64,000 bases of DNA from Bacillus massilinigeriensis (GTDB lineage Bacteria; Bacillota; Bacilli; Bacillales; Cytobacillaceae): contig NZ_LT630337.1 in NCBI RefSeq assembly GCF_900117315.1, forward strand, positions 697,965-761,964. Direction: 5' to 3'. Below, piece by piece: positions 35,466 through 44,731 of this stretch. The translations under genes were made by a program, and so were the position numbers. Under the pieces are notes generated by a model. The model ran no database searches and had not been told where the DNA came from. It saw nothing but the letters and a program-made list of their open reading frames with translations. Within the stretch, counting starts at the first letter, position 1. Each line of letters opens with the position of its first letter.

Positions 35466-36503
35466 ATGGAATCGATAGACTTAAATAAACGAATAGATTC
35501 ACTTGATTATTTAAGAGGATTTGCTCTCTTGGGAATTATTCTTATAAATAGTGTTTATTTACTCGATGCACGTTTACCAGAAGAACATTCAATTGATGCC
35601 TTATATCAAAGGTTTCTCTATCTTTTTATTGAGGGTAGATTCTATACCATATTCTCCTTCTTATTCGGTGTTGGCTTTTATATCTTTATTTCACGTGCCT
35701 ATGCAAAAGGAAATAATGGAGTAATCCTGTTCTTGCGTAGAATTGCTTGGATGTTTGCTTTTGGATTGATTCATTCTATCTTTCACCCAGGAGAGGCATT
35801 GACTGTTTATGCTTTTTGCGGGCTTATTGTTTTACCTTTTAATAAGATTAAAAGAGAAATTAATCTCGTCATTGGAATCATTTTGCTCATTGGCTTTAGC
35901 ATTTTAGCAGTAAAGGTTCTCTTGCCGTTACCAATGATATTGTTAGGTTTTACAGCTGGACAGTACCACGTTTTTGAAAATATTACCAAAAAGATGAAGA
36001 GCTTGGTTTTTTTTACAACAATCATGTTAATTATGAGTATCATAGGGATTTCTTATCAATTCCAGCATGTTCCTTCTACTCCGTTTGATGGGTTCCATCT
36101 AAATGAAGTGGATAGCGGGAAAAGAATAATCGTAAGTACGTTTTTAAATATCGGTATTATGGTTGGACCTGTTCTTTCTGCCTTTTATGTGGGACTTCTT
36201 ATTTTGCTTTTGCGAAAACCGTCGGCTCAAAATCTTTTGTCCCCTCTAAAATACTATGGAAGAATGTCATTAACTAATTATATTATGCAAACAGTCTTAC
36301 TCGTATTGGTAGGTAATATTTTCTCCTTAAAGGGCAATGTTGGTTTTATCGAAACGCTCTATCTTTGTATTCTGATTTATTTCATTCAACTCCTTTTTAG
36401 CACAGTATGGCTTCGCTATTTTCACTTTGGTCCATTGGAATGGTTTTGGAGATGGTTGACTTATTTGAAAATGCCGGAATTAAAGAAACAATCCAATACA
36501 TAG
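35466..36503 (+). CDS. DUF418 family membrane protein (YeiB-like)
   Basis: This 345-aa membrane protein has about eight or nine TM segments. It has the family start RIDSLDYLRGFALLGIILIN, the loop RFYTIFSFLFGVGFYIF, and the C-terminal DUF418 block PLKYYGRMSLTNYIMQT followed by FHFGPLEWFWRWLTY. DUF418 proteins are related to acyltransferase-type and heparan-N-acetyltransferase-like membrane proteins; their substrate is unknown. ATG 35466 has AAAAGG 9 bases upstream. It has no clear operon partner; the ArsR gene follows after 112 bp. Confidence 0.85.
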   Translation: MESIDLNKRIDSLDYLRGFALLGIILINSVYLLDARLPEEHSIDALYQRFLYLFIEGRFYTIFSFLFGVGFYIFISRAYAKGNNGVILFLRRIAWMFAFGLIHSIFHPGEALTVYAFCGLIVLPFNKIKREINLVIGIILLIGFSILAVKVLLPLPMILLGFTAGQYHVFENITKKMKSLVFFTTIMLIMSIIGISYQFQHVPSTPFDGFHLNEVDSGKRIIVSTFLNIGIMVGPVLSAFYVGLLILLLRKPSAQNLLSPLKYYGRMSLTNYIMQTVLLVLVGNIFSLKGNVGFIETLYLCILIYFIQLLFSTVWLRYFHFGPLEWFWRWLTYLKMPELKKQSNT

Positions 36504-36615
36504 AAATGTCAGTGTTATGTTATTATTAAGCAACGCATCCTTCATTTTTTAATTTACATAAGCTGTTATGGATCTATTAAAATAGAAGGAGAAAAAAGAA
36601 AGTGAGGAATACTTG

Positions 36616-36924
36616 ATGCAGCAGAGGGACCATTCATTTTTAGCCCAGGAAACAGTAGATGAGGCTTCTCGAATCTTTAAAGCTCTGGCAGACCCGACAA
36701 GAATTAAAATTTTATATTTGCTTTCACAAGAGGAATGCTCGGTAAATCATATTACAGAAGTATTAGAAATGACCCAATCGGCTGTATCTCATCAGCTTAG
36801 CTTTTTGAGGAATTTACGACTTGTAAAATACAGACGAGAAGGAAATACATTCTATTACACATATGATGATGAGCATGTTATTACCATTTTGAATCAAGTT
36901 TTATCTCATATAGAATGTGATTAA
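36616..36924 (+). CDS. ArsR/SmtB-family metal-sensing repressor (CzrA-like)
   Basis: This 102-aa winged-helix repressor has the family core ASRIFKALADPTRIKILYLL and the recognition helix MTQSAVSHQLSFLRNLRLV, then the wing RREGNTFYYTYDD. The last helix carries Asp85-x-His87, ten residues, His98 and then Cys101, which closely resembles the alpha-5 zinc site of CzrA/SmtB (DxH-x10-HxxH) with Cys for the last His. It has no alpha-3 CxC motif. I infer a sensor of Zn, Co or Ni. Its efflux target is not adjacent; a cation diffusion facilitator lies at 45640. Confidence 0.88.
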   Translation: MQQRDHSFLAQETVDEASRIFKALADPTRIKILYLLSQEECSVNHITEVLEMTQSAVSHQLSFLRNLRLVKYRREGNTFYYTYDDEHVITILNQVLSHIECD

Positions 36925-36964
36925 ATAATAGATCGTTCAGTAAAGTCTTGTTTAAAATAAGGAA

Positions 36965-37012
36965 AATCTGTATCCCATAAAGAAGACTTCATCTTTATGA
37001 GATGCAGATATT
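36965..37012. terminator. Bidirectional hairpin between the ArsR and DUF3231 genes
   Basis: ATCTGTATCCCATAAAGA pairs with TCTTTATGAGATGCAGAT with few mismatches. It lies between two convergent genes and ends 5 bases before the stop of the minus-strand gene. Confidence 0.65.
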
Positions 37013-37016
37013 TAGT

Positions 37017-38009
37017 TTAATCGATATGGCGGTTAGGGGCATGTGGTGGCTCTTCCATCCACCCATGTTCAACCATAAGATTAAAGCCCTTAACAGAATA
37101 AAGGAGGATCTCAGCTATGGTTTTGCTGTAAAAGGCAGACAAATCTGCTCTCAAAGACTTAGATAATGCCTGGCCGAGTAAAGTGATATCTAACCCATTA
37201 AGAAGGGTAAAAAGGGCAATAATTAACCGGTCAGAAAATGGAGATTCTGTGGAATCTGTCACTTCTACATTTACAGAAACTATCCCTAGAAGATTTTCAT
37301 CTTTTAGTAAATCATTTAAATAATTGATTTGTTTTTCCGAGATTTCCTTCCCCTCTGAGATAAAGGATTTAAATTTCTTATCCTTTACCACCTGTAATAA
37401 CCCCATACAAAGTATTACAGCAAAATAATTCCGTTCAATATTGAAGAATACCTCAGACAATTCTAATGCATTTAAGGGTCTTTTTTCACCAATCGATTTA
37501 AAAATATAATTTTTCTTCTTGATATACTCTTTTTCTTTAGGATATGGAATCATTGGCGGTCGATCATAAAGGCCTTTTGACAGCATAAGGTTTACAACCT
37601 CATTAAAGTTCTTTGTATCTTCTCTTATGCATCTTGAAAAAAAGTCTAATATGTCCGGACGAGCAACATTGGCTATTGTGAAGCTGAAATTAATGATGCT
37701 CATCCGTAAAACCATATATACACAGCTTATTGAATAGGTCTCATAAAAGAGTGGGGGGGCAGAAAGATTAATATCATCATCCGTAAAACCATTAGGGACG
37801 ACTATATGTTCCTTCATAAAAATCTCTTTTACATCGTTTAAATGATTTTGGGCCAATTCAATGGTCTTCTTTACGATTCCTTTTATTTCCTCATCTTTAG
37901 CATGGTGTAAACAATATTTTAATAAGCAAATAATGGCACTATCGAGGGTGTATGTTTCCCAAAGTCCCCCGATCTCTGCGCTTGATAACCTCACATGATG
38001 CGTATCCAT
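37017..38009 (-). CDS. DUF3231 family protein
   Basis: This is a 330-aa soluble protein of the DUF3231 family, common in spore formers. It shows two copies of an all-helical unit. Each begins with a pattern like LSSAEIGGLWETYTLDSAII (residues 8-27) or LNALELSEVFFNIERNYFAV (second half) and contains H/E-rich helices reminiscent of ferritin-like bundles. The function is unknown; some relatives are sporulation-associated. The ATG lies after GGAGGATTTTG. The divergent gerA-type operon starts 150 bp away, so shared control is possible. Confidence 0.75.
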   Translation of the reverse strand: MDTHHVRLSSAEIGGLWETYTLDSAIICLLKYCLHHAKDEEIKGIVKKTIELAQNHLNDVKEIFMKEHIVVPNGFTDDDINLSAPPLFYETYSISCVYMVLRMSIINFSFTIANVARPDILDFFSRCIREDTKNFNEVVNLMLSKGLYDRPPMIPYPKEKEYIKKKNYIFKSIGEKRPLNALELSEVFFNIERNYFAVILCMGLLQVVKDKKFKSFISEGKEISEKQINYLNDLLKDENLLGIVSVNVEVTDSTESPFSDRLIIALFTLLNGLDITLLGQALSKSLRADLSAFYSKTIAEILLYSVKGFNLMVEHGWMEEPPHAPNRHID

Positions 38010-38159
38010 AACAAAATCCTCCAGAAAATTATCTATAGTTTATTGTTATTCCTAAATATATTTTTATGCAGAATATTTCTAACTCCAATCTATTCATTTA
38101 TTGCATAACTTTAGTAAATGTAAAAAATAATAACGGAGGAAAGAATTAGAAAAAGTGCG

Positions 38160-38399
38160 GTGAATGGTTTGGTAACCTTTGGATTGATGTTGCTATTTTT
38201 TTTAACCATGATATTAATCGTTGTTATGGACTTAATCGTCAGTCATTTTCAGTTCCATGCGGTAATGGAGAACTGGCGAGATTATAAGTATAATACTGGA
38301 AATTTATATTCACTTTTTGCCATATTAATAAGCTTTATATACTCATTTATCGTTGACTTTCGCCTTAGGAAGAAAGCATCCAAGAAAAAAGAGGGGTGA
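38160..38399 (+). CDS. Small two-TM protein at the head of the germinant receptor operon (D-type subunit)
   Basis: This protein of about 79 aa has two hydrophobic segments (GLMLLFFLTMILIVVMDLIV and YSLFAILISFIYSFIVDF) and a basic tail KKASKKKEG. Size, topology and place match the D subunits that accompany some GerA-type receptors. The GTG at 38160 is far (about 19 bases) from the good RBS GGAGGA (38135-38140). An in-frame ATT at 38145 lies 4 bases from it, so a non-standard start is possible. Its TGA overlaps the next start (GTGA). Confidence 0.65.
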   Translation: MNGLVTFGLMLLFFLTMILIVVMDLIVSHFQFHAVMENWRDYKYNTGNLYSLFAILISFIYSFIVDFRLRKKASKKKEG

Positions 38400-39571
38400 A
38401 TGAATTGGTTCCTGATTCAAAGGAAGAGATTTCACTCATTCAATTTTGCCTGCTAATTATAGTTTTTGAGATTGGAACTGCTGCTGTGGTTGGATTAGGA
38501 ACAGAAGCGAAACAGGATGTTTGGCTCTCTATGATATTAGCCACAGTGATTGGTATGGGCTTGATGGCCATGTATCACGAGATGATTAGGCGCTTTCCAG
38601 GTAATAATCTTTATGATTTACTGCAGATTTGCTTTGGAAAGGTTTTGGCAAAAATTATTGCACAAGTATATATCGTATATTTCCTTTATATAGGTGCAAG
38701 AGTTTTGAGAGATTTTGCTGAATTACTCGTAACAGTGGTCCTTCCAAATACACCGATTGAATTCACGACCATAATATTTATGATTGTTGTCGCCTACATT
38801 GTATATTGTGGATTTGAGGTTTTTGCCAGAACAGCGGAGACATTTACGCCATACATTATCGTATTCTTAGTTTTGATTACGTTATTTCTTTTCATTAACA
38901 AAAGCATTGAGATTAATAATTTAAAACCAATTTTTTATAATGGGATGACCCCGATTATCAAAGGAGTTTTTCCGAGGCTAATGACCTTCCCTTTCGGGGA
39001 ATTGATTGTTTTTACAGTGGTGATGCACCAGGTAAGAGAGATTCAAAAAGGAAAAAAGTATGCCGTCATTGCTGTTTTATTAGCCGGAATGACCATTACG
39101 TATCATGGTCTATTAAATATTTCCGTTTTGGGCGCCGAGACATATGCGAGAACAACCTTCCCACTTTTGATGTCTGCAAGGGAAATCGCGATTGCCCAAT
39201 TTGTTGAACGTTTGGATGCATTGGTGGTTTTTATTGTTATGCTTGGGGTTTTTGTAAAGGCCTCTATTTATTTTTATTGTGTAATCAAGGGACTAGAATT
39301 CTCTTATAATCTCCCTTTTCGCTATTTTTCATTTCCGGTTGCAATGCTTATTGCCCCCCTTTCTATTTTCATTGCAAATAATTTTGATGAACATATTTAT
39401 GAAGGGGTAAAAATTGTCCCAATTTACCTTCATATACCAATGCAATATGTGCTTCCCGCAATCGTTTTTATCATTTTATTGATAAAAAGTAGGAAAGGAG
39501 GTAAATCGATTGATAAAAATCAACAGAAGAAAAAAGAGCAGAGACAAAACCCCTCCTCAGAAAATGCATGA
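38396..39571 (+). CDS. Germinant receptor B subunit (GerAB/GerKB family, APC-type)
   Basis: This is a 391-aa spore permease-like protein with ten predicted TM segments and the GerAB-family opening ISLIQFCLLIIVFEIGTAAVVGLG. B subunits sit in the spore inner membrane and are thought to bind the germinant. The GTG at 38396 overlaps the previous stop. A TTG at 38405 is better spaced from GAGGGG and is an alternative. The hydrophilic tail (SRKGGKSIDKNQQKKKEQR) is translated from DNA that also encodes the start of the A subunit; the two frames overlap by 62 bp. Confidence 0.9.
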   Translation: MNELVPDSKEEISLIQFCLLIIVFEIGTAAVVGLGTEAKQDVWLSMILATVIGMGLMAMYHEMIRRFPGNNLYDLLQICFGKVLAKIIAQVYIVYFLYIGARVLRDFAELLVTVVLPNTPIEFTTIIFMIVVAYIVYCGFEVFARTAETFTPYIIVFLVLITLFLFINKSIEINNLKPIFYNGMTPIIKGVFPRLMTFPFGELIVFTVVMHQVREIQKGKKYAVIAVLLAGMTITYHGLLNISVLGAETYARTTFPLLMSAREIAIAQFVERLDALVVFIVMLGVFVKASIYFYCVIKGLEFSYNLPFRYFSFPVAMLIAPLSIFIANNFDEHIYEGVKIVPIYLHIPMQYVLPAIVFIILLIKSRKGGKSIDKNQQKKKEQRQNPSSENA

Positions 39572-41102
39572 GACAAAAGAGGATCTAGATAGGTATAAAA
39601 AAAATGATCTTTCAAGTTCTCTAGAAAAAAACAAAGAGGAGATAGAAAGTATTTTTCATAAAACAATTGATTTTATGGCTATAGATGTGAAGGTTGTCTC
39701 AAATCCGGGGAAGCTATGTTACTTAAAGACAATGATTGATTCAACGAAAATGGCTGAAAAAATACTTCATCCTTTAAGTCTAGTTATAACCAGCTCTAAA
39801 GAGATAAAGCATGATTTGCCGTTTAAAATGATAGAAAATATTTTTTCTGGAGGAGAAATAAAAACAGTTACTAACTTTGGGGATGCAGCTACGGATATCT
39901 TAAATGGGTATGCCATATTATTGATAGAAGGCTGTAGAAAGGCAATTGCCATCAGTATCCCGTCGAGCGATAAGCGTTCAATTAATGAACCTTCTACTCA
40001 AACAACGATTAGGGGACCAAAGGATGGCTTTATTGAAGATTTGTATACAAATCTTGGATTATTAAGGAAAAGGATTAAAAGCCCACATCTTTGCTTTGAT
40101 AGTTATATCATCGGTAATGATAGTTCAACAGAAGTGGTCGTTGCTTACATGGAGAATATCATCAATAATGACTTACTTGCAGAGGTAAAAAAACGAATAA
40201 AGGATATCGATGTATTTGCAATTTTTGAATCCAATAATATTGAAGAATTAATTGCCGATAAAACGTTTACCCCATTTCCATTACTTTTTAATACAGAAAG
40301 ACCAGATACAATCGCTTCACATATCTTAACAGGAAAAGTGGCCATATTTGTTGATGGAACCCCATTCGTTTTATCTGCTCCAGCCAATTTTACTGACTTT
40401 TTTTCTACATCAGAGGATTATTATCAGCCATATTTCATGGGAAGCTTTATTCGGTTATTAAGGTATTTTTCATTTTTGCTTGCATTATTACTGCCGTCAT
40501 TTTATGTTGCGATTATTACTTTCCATCACGAGATGATTCCAACGACTCTCCTTATCAATATTATTTCACAAAGAGAAAATGTACCATTTCCTGCTGTTGT
40601 GGAAGCAATCATTATGGAATTAACCTTTGAAATATTAAGAGAGGCCGGTGTACGAATGCCGAGAGCGGTTGGACAAACCGTATCCATTGTAGGAGGCTTG
40701 GTCATTGGACAAGCGGCAGTCGAAGCGGGGATTATATCTAATGTCATGGTCATCATTGTATCGCTAACCGCCATTGCAAGTTTTGTAGCGCCTATCTATA
40801 GTTTTGCAATTGCATCAAGGATTTTAAGGTTTTCTTTTATAATATTAGCTGGGTCATTAGGCTTCTTTGGAATGATGATAGGGCTCATGTTGATGATTGG
40901 ACATTTAAATAGTTTGAGGTCCTTTGGTGTAGCCTATCTAACACCAGTTACGCCATTTAGAGTAAAAGACCAAGAAGATATTTTCCTGCGACTTCCTTAT
41001 TGGGCAAACCAATATAGACCTACCTATTTACAAACAAAGGATGCTAAAAAACAAAAGGAAAAATCTTCTCCAACACCACCTCCGCTTAAAGGGGAGAATT
41101 AA
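39510..41102 (+). CDS. Germinant receptor A subunit (GerAA/GerKA family)
   Basis: This is a 530-aa A subunit. It has a charged N-terminus, a large hydrophilic domain to about residue 310 (GDAATDILNGYAILLIEG; RGPKDGFIEDLYTNLGLLRKRI), then five or six TM segments with the family block REAGVRMPRAVGQTVSIVGGLVIGQAAVEAG. The TTG at 39510 lies 7 bases after AAAGGAGGT, so it is the likely start even though it lies 62 bp inside the B gene. Here the order is D-B-A-C instead of the A-B-C order of gerA. The germinant is not deducible. Confidence 0.93.
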   Translation: MIKINRRKKSRDKTPPQKMHETKEDLDRYKKNDLSSSLEKNKEEIESIFHKTIDFMAIDVKVVSNPGKLCYLKTMIDSTKMAEKILHPLSLVITSSKEIKHDLPFKMIENIFSGGEIKTVTNFGDAATDILNGYAILLIEGCRKAIAISIPSSDKRSINEPSTQTTIRGPKDGFIEDLYTNLGLLRKRIKSPHLCFDSYIIGNDSSTEVVVAYMENIINNDLLAEVKKRIKDIDVFAIFESNNIEELIADKTFTPFPLLFNTERPDTIASHILTGKVAIFVDGTPFVLSAPANFTDFFSTSEDYYQPYFMGSFIRLLRYFSFLLALLLPSFYVAIITFHHEMIPTTLLINIISQRENVPFPAVVEAIIMELTFEILREAGVRMPRAVGQTVSIVGGLVIGQAAVEAGIISNVMVIIVSLTAIASFVAPIYSFAIASRILRFSFIILAGSLGFFGMMIGLMLMIGHLNSLRSFGVAYLTPVTPFRVKDQEDIFLRLPYWANQYRPTYLQTKDAKKQKEKSSPTPPPLKGEN

Positions 41103-41103
41103 T

Positions 41104-42291
41104 ATGATAATAATAAAGAGATTATTCATCCCTCTTATTATGGTTAGTTTATTATCCGGGTGTTGGGATTTAAAAGAACTAAATGAAATCTCCGTTATTA
41201 CTGGTTTAGCTGTCGATAAGGGGGATGAAAAAAAATATAAATTAACAATGGAAGGACTAAATCCAGGAGAACTGGGTATTAAGGTAGGATCAGGGAATAC
41301 CCCAAGTGTAGCATTTTCAATGGAGGGGGATTCAATCGCTGAGATGGCTCATAAGGCAAATATGGTCTTTTCAAGAAGGCCCATTTATTCGCACATGAGA
41401 GTGGTATTAATTAGTGAAGAAATTGCTAAGGAAGGTCTGTTTGAAATACTTGATTTTTTGGACCGAGATCGGGAAATCCGTAATAATTTTAATTTGATTG
41501 TTGTTGAGGAGCGACCTGCTGAAGAGGTTTTACGTATTAATTATCCTATTCAGAAAGTATCTACACAAAAAATATTTGCTCAGGCGCAAGCCTTTTTAGA
41601 GGAGTGGGGAGGGGATCCGTCTGTCAGATTAATGGATTTAATCGATGCCTATGGGTCCCCAGGAAGAGAACCTGTAACTGCAACATTGAAAGTCAAGGGG
41701 GATTCAGAAAAGGGAAAGTCAGTTGAGAATATGCAGAAAGTGACACCAGATGCCTTTGTGGAACTAGATGGATTGGCGGTTTTTAAGGATAATAAACTTG
41801 TAGGTAGACTAGGGGTGGAGGATACAGCCGTTTATTTAATGACACAAAACAAGCTGGAAAAAACATCGATATCTGTACCGTGTTCAGGGGATAAGCACGC
41901 AAATTTCCGCCTTCGAAGATTTAAATCAAAAATAAAGGTTTTCTATAAAAATGGAAAGCCTGTTATATCAATTAAAACATCGGGGGAAGGGGACTTAGAG
42001 GGAACAGAGTGTACGGATCCAATAGATAAGATAGAGACTCTACAAAAATATGAAAAGATGGTTTCTAAAAATGTAGCAAACAAGGTGAAACAATCAATTA
42101 GCTTTGTTCAAGAGGAATATGGTTCAGATATATATGGTTTTGGTGATAGATTATATAAAAGCAATCCGCACCAATTTGATCGAGTAAAGGATCATTGGAA
42201 TGAGGATTTTGCTCAAGCTAAATTACAGGTTCAAGTGGAGATCCAGATTCGAAGAACAGGTCTTCGTGGTAAATCATTTTTGCAAAAATAG
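41104..42291 (+). CDS. Germinant receptor C subunit lipoprotein (GerAC family)
   Basis: This is a 395-aa lipoprotein. The signal peptide ends in lipobox SLLSGC, followed by WDLKELNEISVITGLAVDKG, the classic GerAC N-terminus. Three domains follow as in GerBC (middle block FSRRPIYSHMRVVLISEEIAKEG; C-terminal EKMVSKNVANKVKQSISFVQEEYGSDIYGFG). ATG 41104 follows AAAGGGGAG; the open frame extends upstream into the A gene without a better site. It completes the receptor complex in the spore inner membrane. Confidence 0.94.
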   Translation: MIIIKRLFIPLIMVSLLSGCWDLKELNEISVITGLAVDKGDEKKYKLTMEGLNPGELGIKVGSGNTPSVAFSMEGDSIAEMAHKANMVFSRRPIYSHMRVVLISEEIAKEGLFEILDFLDRDREIRNNFNLIVVEERPAEEVLRINYPIQKVSTQKIFAQAQAFLEEWGGDPSVRLMDLIDAYGSPGREPVTATLKVKGDSEKGKSVENMQKVTPDAFVELDGLAVFKDNKLVGRLGVEDTAVYLMTQNKLEKTSISVPCSGDKHANFRLRRFKSKIKVFYKNGKPVISIKTSGEGDLEGTECTDPIDKIETLQKYEKMVSKNVANKVKQSISFVQEEYGSDIYGFGDRLYKSNPHQFDRVKDHWNEDFAQAKLQVQVEIQIRRTGLRGKSFLQK

Positions 42292-42300
42292 GGTGAATTG

Positions 42301-42350
42301 AAAAGGGCTGTCCCAAAAAAAGTAAAACTTTTGGGACAGCCCTTTTCTGT
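42301..42350. terminator. Terminator between the ger operon and the YhgE gene
   Basis: A perfect 18-bp stem is formed by AAAAGGGCTGTCCCAAAA (42301-42318) and TTTTGGGACAGCCCTTTT (42329-42346). It has A-runs and T-runs on both sides, so it can serve both convergent genes. Confidence 0.9.
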
Positions 42351-42364
42351 AAAAAGAATGTGAA

Positions 42365-44662
42365 TTAATTTTCTTCCACAACATGTGAGAATTTTCTTTT
42401 GAATAGAGCATTAAAGAAGATAATGCTTATTATGATAAATCCAAGAGTAAAGCCTACTAGAATAAATACATTGTGCCATAAATAGGAAATATCACCTGTA
42501 GAAATGGCTGCTTTAAATGCCCTAACAGAATAAGTCATTGGTAAAAAGGCATTAAATGGTTGTAATGATTCCGGTATTAACTCTAATGGAAATGTTCCTG
42601 CACTAGTTGTTAATTGGAATATGAGAATTAAAATTGCAATAAATCTTCCTGGGTCACCTAGAATTGAAACTAACATTTGAATCAAGGTCATAAAGGTTAA
42701 ACTTGTAATGATCGCAGTCAGAATAAACAATGGTAAATTTTCTACTTCAAGGTTTAATCCGAGTAAGATAATGGCCACTGCAATCAGAGCTTGAATGATA
42801 CCAATCCCTGTGAGAATAGCTAATTTACTTGTAAACCAGTTCATTCCATTCTTTGGTCTTATGGCAGGTTCGACAAGTGGGAACACAATCGAGATGAGAA
42901 GTGCTCCTACAAATAATCCAAGGGATAGGAAGTATGGTGAAAATCCAGTTCCATAATTAGGGACCTTATTAACACCGTTATTGTCTACTTCAACTGGTGA
43001 AGCCATCATATCAAAGTTTTTATCCTCTGCTTTTACTGAGCTTGTTTCGTCTGCTGCTTCCTTTAACTTGCTATGAAGTTCATTTGAACCGTCCATTAAT
43101 TGGGTAGTTCCAGAAGCTAACTCGGTTGAACCATCAGCTAATTTTTGTGTGCCATCTGAAATCTTTTGTGACCCGTCAGCTAGCTGTGATAATCCACTGC
43201 TTAGGGATTCAGTTCCGTTTACGACTTTTTCAGATCCTTTTTGAGCTTCGCTAAGTTTTTCATTAAATAGTGAAGTACCTGTGAAAAGCTGTTTTTCACC
43301 TGATTGTAATTTTAAAGCACCAGAATTTAAGTCTGATGAACCAATTGCAAGACTGTGTATGCCCGCCTTCAATTGTTTTTCACCGCTGTAAATTTTGGTT
43401 AAACCATTATTTAATTTTGTTATATTAGGACTTACCTCAGAAGTGATCGTTTCCTCCATTTGAGATGTACCCACTGCTAGTTTAGAACTTCCATCCTTTA
43501 ATTGACCAAAGCCTCCAGCAATTTGTTTTTGCATATTTTCGTTTTGAATCTTTAACTGATTTTGTAATTCAGCTAGTTGTTCAGTTGTCATGCTTTTTTG
43601 CAGGTAAGGCATTAATTGCTGCATCTGTTGTTTTGAAGCCTCTTCAAGCTTTGTTGAAAGTTCAATTTCTAGCTGGTCAATTCCTGCATCAAGCTGTGCA
43701 GCCCCAGCAGATAAATCTTCAGTAGCCTTTTTTAGCTTAGGAAGCTTATTATTGAATTGCTCTACTCCAGCTTTAGCTTCTTTTGTACCTGTTACCAGGT
43801 CATTCATATTAGTGTCGACTGTATTTAAGCCTGTTTGTACCTGGCCAATTCCAGTAGCTAGTTGATTCGTTCCAGATAATGTGGCTTTAGTACCTTCTAA
43901 TAATTGGTTATGACCTTGCTTTAATTGCCCAATACCAGAATTCAACTCCTTGGTACCGGAGGCAAGCTCGCTAGATCCATCGCTAGCCTTTACTACACCT
44001 TGTTTAAATTCAATGGACTTATCGGCTAGAGTTGTTAGGTTCTCTTTTATTTTTTCAGCACCGTCCGAGAGTTTGATAACTCCATCATTTAATTGACCAG
44101 AACCATCACTTGCCTGATTAAACCCATCTGACATTTCTTGAACCTTTTCAAAAATTGTTTCTGTATATGTTTTTGTTACCTTTTCCTGAAGGGACGCTTG
44201 AATCTTTAGCATAGCTGTGTTCCCAATTTGCCCAGATAGGAAGTTATATCCTTCATTAGGTACATATTTTAATTCCAATTTTTTTGGCTCGTCATCGAGT
44301 AAGGTTGTTGCATTTTCTGAGAAGTTTTCTGGTATTTCAACAACCATATAGTATTTCTGCTTTTCTAAATCATCATATGCTTTTTCCTTACTCACAATAT
44401 TAAATTGGAATTCATCACTTTTCTTAATTTCCTTGACCAATTCCTTCCCAATATCAAGATTCTTTCCCTCGAAGCTAGCACCAGTATCATTATTTACAAT
44501 GGCAACTGGAAGATTTTCTAAATGTGCATAAGGATCCCAAAATGCCCATAAGAACATTCCTGCATATAAAACAGGAACAATTAATACTGCAAGGACAGGA
44601 ATCAATACTTTTCGATTGTTGAAAATTTCCTTCATCTCTGCACCTATTAAGGAATGTCTCAT
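42365..44662 (-). CDS. YhgE/Pip family membrane protein
   Basis: This is a 765-aa protein with one TM near residues 18-38, a large extracytoplasmic region of about 500 residues, and five or six C-terminal TM segments of the ABC-2 permease type. The middle holds many repeats of the form L-x-x-G-x-x-x-L-x-x-G (for example LNDGVIKLSDGAEKI, LADGSTELASGTTQL) and is probably a long coiled coil. The B. subtilis YhgE and lactococcal phage infection protein Pip are relatives; the substrate or role here is unknown, perhaps export or envelope stress. The TetR gene upstream is likely its regulator. Confidence 0.88.
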   Translation of the reverse strand: MRHSLIGAEMKEIFNNRKVLIPVLAVLIVPVLYAGMFLWAFWDPYAHLENLPVAIVNNDTGASFEGKNLDIGKELVKEIKKSDEFQFNIVSKEKAYDDLEKQKYYMVVEIPENFSENATTLLDDEPKKLELKYVPNEGYNFLSGQIGNTAMLKIQASLQEKVTKTYTETIFEKVQEMSDGFNQASDGSGQLNDGVIKLSDGAEKIKENLTTLADKSIEFKQGVVKASDGSSELASGTKELNSGIGQLKQGHNQLLEGTKATLSGTNQLATGIGQVQTGLNTVDTNMNDLVTGTKEAKAGVEQFNNKLPKLKKATEDLSAGAAQLDAGIDQLEIELSTKLEEASKQQMQQLMPYLQKSMTTEQLAELQNQLKIQNENMQKQIAGGFGQLKDGSSKLAVGTSQMEETITSEVSPNITKLNNGLTKIYSGEKQLKAGIHSLAIGSSDLNSGALKLQSGEKQLFTGTSLFNEKLSEAQKGSEKVVNGTESLSSGLSQLADGSQKISDGTQKLADGSTELASGTTQLMDGSNELHSKLKEAADETSSVKAEDKNFDMMASPVEVDNNGVNKVPNYGTGFSPYFLSLGLFVGALLISIVFPLVEPAIRPKNGMNWFTSKLAILTGIGIIQALIAVAIILLGLNLEVENLPLFILTAIITSLTFMTLIQMLVSILGDPGRFIAILILIFQLTTSAGTFPLELIPESLQPFNAFLPMTYSVRAFKAAISTGDISYLWHNVFILVGFTLGFIIISIIFFNALFKRKFSHVVEEN

Positions 44663-44683
44663 AAATTCCCCTCCTTTAATAAT

Positions 44684-44706
44684 TGACCGTTTTGTTCATT
44701 TGGTCA
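44684..44706. promoter_or_regulatory. TetR-type operator candidate before the YhgE gene
   Basis: The 23-bp site has TGACC at the left and GGTCA at the right, with TTTTGTTCA between. Its length and ends match the site at 45324-45346, TGAC-N15-GTCA in both. It lies about 22 bp upstream of the YhgE gene start. Confidence 0.6.
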
Positions 44707-44731
44707 TTTCATGGAAAATGAAAGGACTATC

